Below, one piece after another: positions 36,760 through 48,289 of a stretch of DNA of 64,000 bases (positions within the stretch are counted from its first letter, which is position 1; every line of letters begins with the position of its first letter). Made by a program: the position numbers and the translations under genes. This DNA is from Torreya grandis (Eukaryota; Streptophyta; Pinopsida; Cupressales; Taxaceae): assembly GCA_037957365.1 (NCBI GenBank), contig JARHVA010003634.1, forward strand, positions 835,001 to 899,000. The letters run 5' to 3'. The notes under the pieces are model-generated. The model worked only from the letters and a program-made list of their open reading frames with translations. It made no database searches and was not told the DNA's origin.

Positions 36760-39700
36760 ATGGGAAATAAAAGGAATAAAAAAAGTAAGAGGGAAAGAAA
36801 GTTTTCTATCGAAGATGAAACTAAGAAAAATAGACTAAGATGTGAAATATATAAGAATAAGAAGAAAAATAGAGCCTAAAAACTATAGGAGTGCTAATTT
36901 TGAATTTGATCAGACTATCCATGTGAATGAGAAAGCCTTTTTACTTGGTATGTGCACAAGTGTTTAAAAAATTCATAAATACATGGTTAAACCACATGAC
37001 TTAATTTATGAGTATATTTCATTATAAAAATAGGACTAGTAATTTACATTTGATGTCATTCAATAAATTGTTTTTGTTACAATTATTAAAGAAGATATAG
37101 AAGAACCTACCAATATTGGTTTGATTGAAGAAAATATAGAAGAAGGTCTGTTAATATCAATATGACTAATGACCATGAGTGTGTCTTATCTCCTGAACCA
37201 CATTCAAAACTTATTGAGAAAGTGTGGAAATAACTACCAAAGAAGAATGTGAACTATCAAATGAATATGGACATTGGGAAATTGGAAAAATATGTAGAAG
37301 ATATGAGGCAACCCCAAATGAAAATATTTATATACCTTAACCACATATTTGTGATCTAGTTTAAAATATTGAATGAAATTGGTCATGTTCAACTGTTTGT
37401 TTCTCTTATAAATCATGATGGGATGAAAGATTGTCTAGAGATATTAGGAGTGGATTTAAAAAAATACAAGATACAAACCCTTGAATAAGTAGTGGAAAAT
37501 TTGTTTATAGGGTTATATTTAGTAGGTAAAAACACTCACTCAACTTATAAAAGCATTTCACATAGAGTGATGTTGAGCTCAACTGTAAGTGATAACCATC
37601 AAAATTTTGACATGTCAACACTATGTCAAATGTACTACATATTTATAGAAAGATAATTACTAGATATGTGAAGAGGATAAATGTCCTAGATGATAATGGT
37701 ATAGAAATAAATTTGGTGCTAATGATCAGGGATCCTCATTCTAATAAGATTGAGGAGGGTGTTCGAAGGTTAGTTTTTGATTTCTATAAACATATTACAT
37801 GAGCTTCTTCAAATATTAGGGATGTTATAAAGAATAGTATTGATACTAAAAAATATGATTAACATCATAAAAATTGGATTGGAATAACACAACCTGAGTT
37901 GTATGTAAAATTTTGTGAAAAAAACCCACATATTAAGATTGGGCAATGAATGTTTGAGATTTTGAAACCTTTGTATGTGAAGCAAAATAAAAACCTCGAA
38001 ACATGTTGTTGTCATAATAATGTTGAGTTTGATATTCATTATTAGGTATATAAATATATTTATTTCAAATTTAATTGAATTTATCATGTCTTTGATTAAT
38101 GTTGAGGTTCACAATATTATTTCATTTACAACATATATTTGCATAACAATATAATTCAAGTGTATAGAAATTTAATGGAATCAGAGTATGGTTTCCAAAA
38201 GGAGCCCCTTAAATGCATTTTGCCTTTATATCATATATTATATGTGAGAAGTGCAATGATGTTGTGGCTAGTCCCATGCCTTGCATTAAATGTGTTTATG
38301 AAACATGTGCAAATTTAGCTAAATTTCCAATAAGCAGTGAAGATAATGACATAATTTAGAGTGTGAATTTAAATCAGTGAATTCTAATTTGTGTATAACT
38401 ATTATTTAAATGTAAATATGAATTATTTGTATAATATGTATGTAACATGTACATATGTGTTTGTATGTAGTTTCAAATACATCAAATATGACACAAAAAT
38501 AGGAAAATTTGTGATGAGGTTAGACTTCTTAGAGTATGTGGTTCATGTTACCACATTTGTGGAATTTTTTTTAAAGTTGATTAATCATCATATAAAAAAA
38601 ATTTAATATGCAAAGTGGAAATGAAATAAATTTTAAAAATTTAAGAACACATTCCCCCTAGGATTGATTGTGTTAGTGGTTGACTTTGTAGAAAACTATT
38701 CATTTTCTCATCAAAAGGATATTCAGACACAATACTATCACACTAATCACATGACTATCATGGTGTATTTGTGTTATAGGCATGAAAAATTAGATTTAGA
38801 TCTATTTTCTAATTCTTATATTCAACCACTGATCATAAAATAATATCACTTCTACATTAGTGATGATAATGACCATGAAACACACTTTGTTCAACGTTAT
38901 TTTAAGATATTTTTTGAAGATCTTGATGAGCATCATGTAAATTTTGAAAAACACCATGTTTGGTTAGATGGTTGTGCAACACAATTCAAATCTTCAAGGA
39001 CTTTTTTTGTACTTTGTATAGATATGATTGATTTCTTAACAATCCTCATGTGTAGAGTTTTTTGGAGAGTGGTCATGGGAAGGGGGAATATGATGGTGCC
39101 GATTCTTGCATCAAGAATGATCTAAGGAAAAAAAGTATGAAATATGATGGATATCATTTGAGTGATGTCCATAATGTTATTGAATGGTGTAGGTTACATT
39201 TTTCAAATAATGAATCTCTAGCTGCAAAAAAAGCCACTTCCACATAGGGTGTTTTTGGAAATTATAGGTATGTTATGATTTAATGTATTACATTAATTTT
39301 TATTAAACACATTTTATTATGTTTAATTTTTTTTAAAAAATCATATTTTAATAGTAATTAATCACACATCAATGCATGTTTGTCAAAAAATACTCAATAC
39401 TAGGTCAATTTATTCTATGATGAGCACCAATAATCGTAACTGGGCACTAAAAACAAGAGATTATTATTGTTTATGTTATGATTGCATGAAAGGAGTTTAT
39501 GATAATTGTAATATTCAATCCCATGGTTATGTCAATTAATGGAATATGATACAAATAATTATGAATGATTCCTATGGGGCAGATCAAGATAACAACCTTG
39601 AGTATGCTCCTTTTATATTATCAAGTTATGACCACATATCTAGGCTAGTTGAAATAGGTAACTATACAAGCCTTGCTATATATATGATTCTTTAATATAG

Positions 39701-40144
39701 AAAAAAATAAATTTATTCTTTTTAAAATTCTAATAAAAATTCATATATCATATAATATATTTTTTATATTGTAGGACATGTATTTGCATTAATTACTGCA
39801 AAAAAATCTAAAAATGTTAGCTCTACTTATTGTAGTACACAAAACAAAGGAACAAGTTAAGAGAAGATATGATAAGAGAGGTAACCTTATTTCCTATTGG
39901 GTCAATTGTGTTGCATGGGAAATATTTGAGACAAGTGAAGGTTATTCCAAGTGGGCTTCACTTTATTGATTATGAACCAGATAACAAAGTCTTGCATTAT
40001 AGCCACCATGTTATTATAATTATCTTATATATTCCTAGAGTGAAACAAACAAGTGGCCAAACTAAGTGGAAACTAGATAAAGAATATCATGAAAGTATCT
40101 TACATGTTATTAAGGAGCGATTTGAACTGATCAATCTTCTATAG
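36760..40144 (+). pseudogene. Transposase-like gene relic (SGHGKG / DGC-QFKS family)
   Basis: A long decayed + strand gene. It starts ATG (36760) with a lysine-rich MGNKRNKKSKRERKF segment. Weak coding runs from 37.1 kb include EKVWK and MDIGKLEKYVEDMRQPQ. Then come a Cys-x2-Cys..C-x2-C patch (CEKCNDVVASPMPCIKC, about 38240), VLVVDFVENYSFSHQKDIQ (38670-38730), YISDDNDHETHFVQRYF (about 38855), HHVWLDGCATQFKSSRTFF (about 38955-39010), FLESGHGKGEYDGADSCIK (39058-39115), a Cys patch YYCLCYDCMKGVYDNC (about 39450-39510), and an open C-terminal frame 39869-40144. The DFVENY, DGC-x-QFKS and SGHGKG-x-x-DGAGA-x-IK motifs recur in multi-copy uncharacterised proteins of plants and animals that I take to be DNA-transposon transposases with an RNase-H-like core (conserved D, D and C-terminal acidic residues). 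I cannot name the superfamily confidently. Stops every 20-60 codons make it inactive. Confidence 0.65.
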
Positions 40145-41049
40145 ATTTTAAATCTTACATGACATCATCTATTTTTCTTCTAGGGGTGCATGAAAAATTA
40201 TAGATGGTGTCATTAATTAATAGCCCTAATTAACTATATAGACATAGTTAGATTCCACATATCAAAAATTGGTGAGAATAACCTATGAGATAAATTGTTA
40301 TAAAATATGTTGGCATACATTGTTACAAAATAAAGATTATAGGTTTAATCAAAATAAAAATGGCATACATTGTTACAAAATTATGATTTCAAATGCATTG
40401 AATTAAGTCACACCATTGAAGAACACAATATTAACCAAATTATTTGATAATATAATAAGATTAAATTGTATATAAACTAATGCACATAAATATATGAATA
40501 ATATTACTAATTTTTGTGCACTAATGCAAATCATGTTACTAATTTTAACTAATATAAAATCACAAGTATATAAACAATAATATGTCATTGAGTGTTTATC
40601 ATATAAAATTATTAATTTGAAAATAGAAGTGTAGATGTAAATATGCATGGAAAAAACTATATACATGAATATAAAATTACAAATAAAAGACTATAAGCAT
40701 CATCACTAGTTAGTGCAAGTCTATGATCCCTCACTACCATCATGTTGTTGACCCTACATTTAAAAGGAAAAAATATCTTAATTAAATCTCTATAAATTAT
40801 TAACTTGATAATTATTTAATGTTTTTATCTATACAAAAATTAAAACTCCAAATCAAGATGCCTACAAGTATGGCACACACTCTATGTTAAATTATGCCCA
40901 ATAGATCCCTATATACCAAAAAATATATACATATTAGAATATATCAAATTAATTTTTTATAACCAAATAAAAATACAAGTAAAATTTATTTTAAGTTTTA
41001 TATACCTCTAACAAGCCAGTGTGAATATCACCTTGAGGATATACCTCAT
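40145..41049. other. Right flank of transposase-like relic
   Basis: The phrase ggcatacattgttacaaaat is repeated 52 bp apart near 40311 and 40363. Otherwise AT-rich with no domain. A terminal inverted repeat of the preceding relic could lie here but is not visible. Confidence 0.4.
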
Positions 41050-42640
41050 CTACTACCTAAATAGTAGGCTCATCAGCGTGTACAACATTAGCCTCAACTA
41101 TGTGTGGAATAATCGGATCAATAGAATGAGAAATATAAATTGTCTCTCTCCTATCCCCCTCAACTCCATGTAAACTAAAGTCACATCTAAGATACACCAA
41201 CAATAAAATAGCCCCCGCATGCAGAACAATAGGATCAATAGCATGAGAAATATAAACTATCTCTCTCATATCCCCATTTAGCCTCATGTAAATTGAAGTC
41301 ATGTCTAAGAGACCCCAATGATAAAATAGTCCCCTCATGCATAATAAATGCACTGTCTCCTTGGGGATGCTGAAGACATTGAGATTCTAATTGAATATGT
41401 GTGTCATGTATGAAAAATAGTAGTAATATTGGTTTTGTTTAGAGTGAAATAAGAGGGAAAGAGGTATGAGGCTATATATATGTACATGTCAACATGTATT
41501 CAAATTAGTTTTATAATATAATATGGAAAATTTCAAACAAAAAATAAAATATACATGTTATTTAAAATTAACACAAATAATAATTTAAATTATATGATAG
41601 AATATTGATGAACATCAATACCACTTGCATGTAATCAACACCATGCACAAGGGCTCTCAAAATATAATTAGGAGTGGAAAATTTTGATAATGATCATGTG
41701 CATCATGTGTCTCTGGTGGTATAATGATCACACCATCAAAGCATGAGTCTAATGTCTCAAATCTACTATCTATATTATAAATAGTGTCCTCCACATATCT
41801 AGTAATAGTAGAAAGAGGGATACCATGATCAGCTCCTATGACCTGATAAGCATGCAATAAATCATTAGTTATAATCTATGCAACCCTACGCATCTAACTC
41901 ATATCACTAATATAATCAATATCACTAGGTTACACTATATATGCCCTCACATAAGACTCTTATATTGATTTGATTCGTGTATCTGGTCATCATAATAATA
42001 AAATACTCACACGATCATGTGAAATTTCTTGTGTGTACCGAGTAATGTTTTTCACACCCTCTATTGCTATCCCTTTCCCTAAAACAATCAATTGTGATGT
42101 TACATGGTCAAAACTAGGTTAAAAAACCTAATATCTATCTCCTACAAGTTCATGGGTGTTAAGAGGTGGAGGTACTCCCTCATGTTGATAAACATCTTGA
42201 TATTTCACTTTTCCCTTCCCTTATCCATAGTGTGCAAGGATATCATAATAATTTACACTCAAGTTTAACTAAACCTAAGAAAATAATTGTTGTGTAAAAA
42301 TACAGAGGAATATGGTCATTGTTTGGATATTAGCCATGTAAAGTGATAAACCTAGGGTATATCAAGGGTGTTAAAAGATCACATTTACATTTGGATATTG
42401 CATACCTTTTTACCCTAGATTGTCCAATGTAATTGAAAAAATAACAACTTTTAATCATATGTTTTGATACAAGATTTCCTACTTCTTTGAATCCCACTAT
42501 TCCTGAAACATTGTCTTTTAATTTTTGCTTGAATTGATCAAGATTTTTTAGATTGAAAGGGTTGTGTGTTTTTAGTGTTTCTTGAATATTTTTCAATTCT
42601 ATTAAAATATTTACATAATAAATCCTATACAATGTTTATA
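41050..42640 (-). pseudogene. Unidentified - strand coding relic
   Basis: Several - strand open pieces follow one another right to left: 42330-42632 (including NLKNLDQFKQKLKDNVSGIV), broken text VKNITRYTQEISHDRVSILL near 42.0 kb, 41657-41857 (HAYQVIGADHGIPLSTITRY then CFDGVIIIPPETHD) and 41057-41353. The order, strand and stop density suggest one decayed gene of about 500 codons. I do not recognise the family. The last piece contains an in-frame 39-codon tandem duplication. An alternative is chance open frames in AT-rich DNA, which I think less likely for the 41.7-42.0 kb piece. Confidence 0.35.
41105..41340. repeat. 117-bp tandem duplication
   Basis: The phrase aat(c/a)ggatcaatagaatgagaaatataaa..ctctctc recurs at 41111 and 41228, an offset of 117 bp, preserving frame on the - strand (YISHSIDPIIPH and YISHAIDPIVLH). 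Confidence 0.85.
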
Positions 42641-44160
42641 TGCCCAGATCTCTTAATATTTTTACCAATTTATCTATTTCCATATTAGTTTTTCTAAACA
42701 AATCTCCCATTTGTAGTATTTCTCATACAAATAAAAAATGAATTAATTACAAGTTTTATAAAAATTAAAAATATAAAACATTTACCTATATATAATAGTT
42801 AAATATGCAATCAAAGAGGTCAACATAGTATATGGATACTTATAATGAAGGAAATTACTCTTAAATTCATAAAACATTAAACACATGTACATGAGTTAAA
42901 AAAAATATTATATTAATGAGGGACTCTAAATTAGGGTGGTTTCCATTATTGATATTTGAGTGTTTCAAATTAAATAGGATGGCCATATAATGAAATATGT
43001 ACATATCTTCAATATTGTAAGAAATAATAAATGGAAACCAATAAATAAATTCATAAGCACAGTGCAAGACTTTCTCAGACATCAAATCGTAATCACAATC
43101 TACAAGTAAGATGTAAAATTATTTCTAAGCCTTAAGGGGTTTTCTAATCCTATTTAAGATAATATTGATGGTTGGATCTCATTGGTTCAACATTCATCTC
43201 ATGTTGTAAATTTTTGTTATTATATATAATTGGTTTTGAATACCACACCAGATTGGAAAGCCCAATAAATTTAATTATGTTAGTTAAATTTTTAGAATGG
43301 AAATGGGTTACTAAAATTGGTTAAAAGGATTTACCAAATTCCATATACTACATAATTCAGAGGCATAAAATAGTGGTGATCTAAAACTTTGGTTCTCACC
43401 AAATATTTATTTCCTCAAGGGATCTTCCCCTAATATGGCTATTTATGTTTATACATGTTTTATACCATTAGGGTTAATAGCTAACTATTATGTTTACATT
43501 ATTTCAGTGTTTAATTTATTCTTATTTACAGGGGTTTATCTTTTTCCCAAGTTATTTTGAGCCCCATTGATCTACATTAGTCCTTAATGGGTGTTTAGAA
43601 AATTTATTTCTTCTTTATCACGTGTTTCATCATCACAAGGAGTGTGACATTACAAAATTTGTATTAGTCTTATATATCAATAGTGAAAGAATTACTAGAA
43701 AATTACATACAATGTGAGAAAATTGGAAACTTTGCAATGGTAATCTATTTATGGCACATATGCTATAGACTTGAAAACAATGAGTGTAAGATTTGAAATC
43801 AGTTGATTAGCATATTATCATTAGAAACATTGTAAATTGTCTATATATTCATCCACATTTTGGAAAGGAATAGGCTAGGATGTAAGAGGGCAGTCAGTTT
43901 GCTATGCATTTCTTATTTCAATTAGTTCCCAAGGAGTTAATTTATAAGAAGTAATGATTTCTTATTATTTTCATTTAAATAATTACCCACAATGTAATCC
44001 TTATGGCCTTTGATAATAACTTTTATTATGATGATAAGTCATACAATTAGATCCTTAAAAAAATGGTATGTGTTCCTTAAATCTATCAATGCATAGATGT
44101 TTTCTTCTTTCAATTAGGAGATTTGAATGGGTAAATCTCAACAATGAATATTCTATTTCT
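42641..44160. other. Unassigned DNA
   Basis: No coding domain or repeat pair recognised on either strand. Confidence 0.4.
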
Positions 44161-45040
44161 TAAGTATGGATCCACTATGATAGTATAGTCATGGATGGAT
44201 CCTCTAGGGCTTCTAGTATGCTTCTTCTAATAATCAATACAACTACCACATCTAATACCTTAGGCCATAGAAAGGCACTTGTATACTTTGATAGTTTATT
44301 GTTTCTATCATATTTTTTCACTTTTTAGTACATTACACAAAATTTAAACATATTAGTTCTTAGCTATTATGCATGTAAGATACATATCATTTTTCAAGTT
44401 TGCAGGTATTGTGATAACAAATCCTATGATCAAGTCCTTATAAAAATTTGGATGCATTCACTGATGAGATGGGGTGCATTACTAAAACAACCTTGATGTA
44501 ATATGAATCACCCAAGTTCAAATATTATAGGTATTGAAAGGTTGGTTGTGTTCATATTGGTGGTATCCATCGGTTCTAGTGGTATTGTGCATAATGCTAG
44601 TATTCTCAGGCTAGTTGTGGCCATTTCAATGGTATTGGCTGATTATGGCCATATTGGTGGTATTCACTGGTTATGGTAGGATTGATCATATTGTTGGTAT
44701 TCACCAATTATGGAAAGATTGTGCGTAATGTTGTTATTTATTAGTTGTGGTGGTTTAAGTGTAATTCTAGAATTGGTTGGTTATGGCCGTTAATGTATCT
44801 AATTTAGTTGAATTAAGTTTTCTATTCTCTATTAACAATGAGAAAAAAGTTAAAATGAATACCAATTAAAGTTGCCTTTATGGATTAGGGAGCCACTATG
44901 ATGATATAGCCATGGATGGATTCTCTAAGTTTCTAGTATGTTACTTTTACCAGTCAAAGCACCTACCACATCTATGGTATATGGGAAGTGATGCATTAAC
45001 TAGTACCTTAGGCCTTAGAGATGCATTTGTATACATATAA
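44161..45040. repeat. Duplicated 150-bp block flanking a minisatellite
   Basis: Copy A (44161-44300) and copy B (44881-45037) share gga(t/g)ccactatgat..atggatgga, ttctagtatg, caactaccacatct and acttgtatac in order, about 720 bp apart. Between them, 44540-44800 contains four to six irregular copies of a 45-50 bp phrase (ttatggccatattggtggtattcactgg). Confidence 0.65.
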
Positions 45041-45809
45041 TTTTTACATATACATCTATGCATTCATGTATCATAATTAACCTTTGGGCATATAGATGCT
45101 TTGATATTTTAGATACTACATCTATGTATGCATTAGGTGTATTTGTGAACTCCAAAGGCAGAAAGAGAATACGCGATATATTTTTAGGTGGGAAAAAATG
45201 TATGACAAATATTTTCTATAGCTTGTAACAAATAATGTAATGAAGTTACATGTCTGAAGTGTTTCATGTATAAAACTATGGAGTTGTTCCATACATATAT
45301 ATAGTTAGATTGAGAAAACCCTTAGTGGATAAGACCCTAATTGGGAATATCCCTAAAACAATAATTTATGATAACCTTTCAGACTAAAAGAAAGGAACTA
45401 AGGTGTCAATAAAAAGTACTAGTAATAGATTGACCATGTAAATATTACCACCCCCTAGTTTTACTCAATTTACAAAATAAATATCATGCCAACATCACCA
45501 GGTAATGTTTATTATGGGAATAGATGACCATATAAATAAAACATTTGAATGAAATAACTTTTGGAATTTATAAATTGAAAGTGATTTTATTATGATGTTA
45601 TCCAGGTGAGATAGCCCAAGATCAATAGATGTGCTGATAAGGTTTAATAATATGTCTTAATCAAAGAAAACAATGACTCTCAAATCTTAGTCAAATCAAT
45701 ACAATAACTGATGGGAAATTTTAAAACAAAAATGTTCATCTACAAACCAAGACTTTTATACCAATGCTTGAATGAAATAACCATTTGGAATCCATTGATT
45801 ATGATATTT
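45041..45809. other. Unassigned DNA with small internal repeat
   Basis: The phrase tttgaatgaaataa(c/a)..ttggaatt occurs near 45543 and 45770. No domain seen. Confidence 0.4.
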
Positions 45810-46075
45810 GCTCTAATGCCTTCCCTATCGATCTAACAAAACTTAAACTTATATTTAAGAATGATGTCATCATTATGTTTCTTAAGTAAAGTACAATGAT
45901 AGTCCAAAAGGATTTGACTGTCCCTGATGTAATTGGAGTTTTACAGTTGACAAATCTTATTAAAAATGGTGTAGTTGTTGCAACTTCAACGTTAGTCAAC
46001 ATGGCTAGAATGAAAACTAGTGGCAATGATATATTTGAGACTAATGAATCTTTTCACTTACAATATATATTATGA
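45810..46075 (+). pseudogene. Unidentified coding-like segment
   Basis: One + frame reads NAFPIDLTKLKLIFKNDVII, a stop, then STMIVQKDLTVPDVIGVLQL and TNLIKNGVVVATSTLVNMAR followed by MKTSGNDIFETNESFHLQYI and a stop: about 88 codons with one stop. Composition is unlike chance AT-rich translation, but I recognise no family. The - strand open frame at 45799-46026 is likely its shadow. Confidence 0.35.
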
Positions 46076-46980
46076 TGACAAATATTATATTTTTACACAA
46101 AAAAAATAATTGTTAGTGGACAATAAAATTCATTAGTCAGTTGCTTGGAGAGAGACATTTGTTATGGTAACATTATAACATGAACTCAAATGATAAGGCA
46201 AGAAAACATATCTGGAATTGGGATGGAATACAAGACATTTTATCAAATTAGTATTATGCATCAAAGGAGTGATACTCACATAATAAATATTAGTAAAATG
46301 TAATATGCTTTAAAAATATGCATGGTATAACAGGTTTAAACATCGAGACAATAATATAGTCATTAAGGCTAAGGAAGGGGTTTTAAATTTATGTTTAGTC
46401 TCCCAATCTATCTTAAAAGTTGTTAAAAATTAAATCTACCATCCCTCTAATTTCCTTCAAAATAGTTTGAAATATAAATAAGGTGTCTTACAAAATAAAT
46501 ATTAAATCAAATTCAAAGCTTATCACTGTTTAGATGAACACCATTATATTATTGTTAATCTCATTGTCTTATGTCACAAGAATATCAAACATATTTATCT
46601 GTGTAAGGAACCTAGGATACATGACAAAATATGCATATTCATGATGTTTACTATATTTTTGGAAAGTGAGAAATAAAAATATGTATAAAAATCAATATAT
46701 TATCTATCACCATACTCAAAATAGTTCAAACAGAAGTATAGTCACAAGAAAAACATGTCAAATTACCTCAAAAGAAGAGGCATTTTTCTCTAGTTTAATT
46801 AATGACTAAAATAGAAAATTTAAATAAATTTATAAAAATTTCCTAACTTGAAATGGTCATTAGGTTACTACTTGGAATGAGACAATTTTAGAAAGTAATT
46901 TTAGGACTTGTTTTAATGAAAGTACATCTATTTTAGTTGGGTGAGTAATGCTAGATTTTTTTTGAGTTATATTGACTATA
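46076..46980. other. Unassigned DNA
   Basis: No domain or repeat recognised. Confidence 0.4.
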
Positions 46981-47225
46981 GGGCATGGTGGTCTAGTGGC
47001 TACTAATGGATTCATGTTTGATTCTCTCACTAGTGATAAAATTACTAGGGATTTGCTACTCATCTAGGTCATGAGCTCAGAACTAATTGGTACAAGCTTT
47101 TTAAAATGGAAAACAATCCCCTTGTGGGTTTTCACTAGGGGAATCTCATGAAAAATAGATGGTGTCTTTTGGTTAGATTAATTCCTAATGGTTGTCAAAT
47201 AAATCAAGGTAGACTTGAACATTAT
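46981..47225 (+). mobile_element. Possible tRNA-derived SINE
   Basis: The head gggcatggtggtctagtggc contains a pol III A-box-like TGGTCTAGTGG (about 46988), followed 27 bp later by a B-box-like GTTTGATTC (47016-47024), as in tRNA-derived plant SINEs; the middle of the tRNA part would be shortened. The less AT-rich body (caatccccttgtgggttttcac) runs to about 47225. No clear poly-A/T tail or target duplication is visible, and the open frame on the - strand across it is incidental. Confidence 0.4.
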
Positions 47226-48289
47226 CTCATCAAGTAATTTTAGGATACATGCATAAATAATAAAACTCTACCATTTTTATCTTGTAACCTAAATAACATA
47301 ACTCATCATGTTTGTGCTAAATCAAAGTAAATAACATAACTAGTACTATGGAAAGTCAACCTATATTTTTATAATCTACATACAGATTCATATGCCATAG
47401 AAACCAAACTACTATATTACTAGAGCTAAATGGGTGCTCTCAAACAAGGTATGGGCATCCATCATGCAGGGACCAATTCAAAAGCATTCATATGTAGATA
47501 TATCTAAAGCTTAAATAATATTTATTAATAAAAATATCAAACCCAAGCTTTAAAAACATGATTAATATGCCTAACATTACCTAGATGTAACCTTGACTCA
47601 CATTAACCAAAACTTTCTTCTCCACTCTTCGACTAAACTGGCTTCCAATGAACTAGCTTCAAATGAATTGTCTTATACCAGTGGAGTAATGTGCACTATG
47701 AACTCTTAAGAAAATGGTGGGAAAGTGGTTTTTTTAGGGGGTTCAAATAGAACACCTTTATTCAAACCCCAAGTCAAATTTACACATGGCGGTTAGAACA
47801 AAGATGTTTTGTTCTAAGCATATTTGAACAAAGGGGCTTTATTTAAACCCCTCTTCATGTTCTATGATTTCCCTTGTCTTGGCCTCAAAGTTGGACTCAC
47901 TTATGTGTGTTATCCCTATTATAATTAACTCTAATTATAAAATGTAAATTATGAAAATATGATCAAGGATGGTATATAGGACAAAATATAGTGAATATAT
48001 AGATCTAAAAAAATTATAAATTTTTTAAATTGCTATAAAAATGAATCTAAGGTTAGGGTTAGATAATTTTCCTTGTAATTTGATTTATTTTAGACTATTT
48101 TGACTATATATAAGTTATGATTGTATTATAAATAATGCAAACATAAATGCATCAGAAAATAATGACTCATGGTTACCTGGGATAAGTTTGTAGGAGGTAA
48201 ATATGAGTGTAAATAATTTTTATTTGCTATTACAAGTTTGATCTTCCAAAATATGTGTTATACTTAAAAATCATGGTTTGTTTAATATA
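47226..48289. other. Unassigned DNA left of gypsy element
   Basis: The phrase ggttcaaata..caccttttattcaaacccc..gttc(t)aag(c)atatttgaacaaaggggctttatttaaacccc near 47735-47850 is a local duplication with a gttctaag core. Otherwise nothing recognised. Confidence 0.4.

Noticed and set aside
46860..47063. - strand open frame of 67 codons
   Set aside because: Overlaps the candidate SINE head, whose pol III box words explain the less AT-rich composition; no protein family seen.
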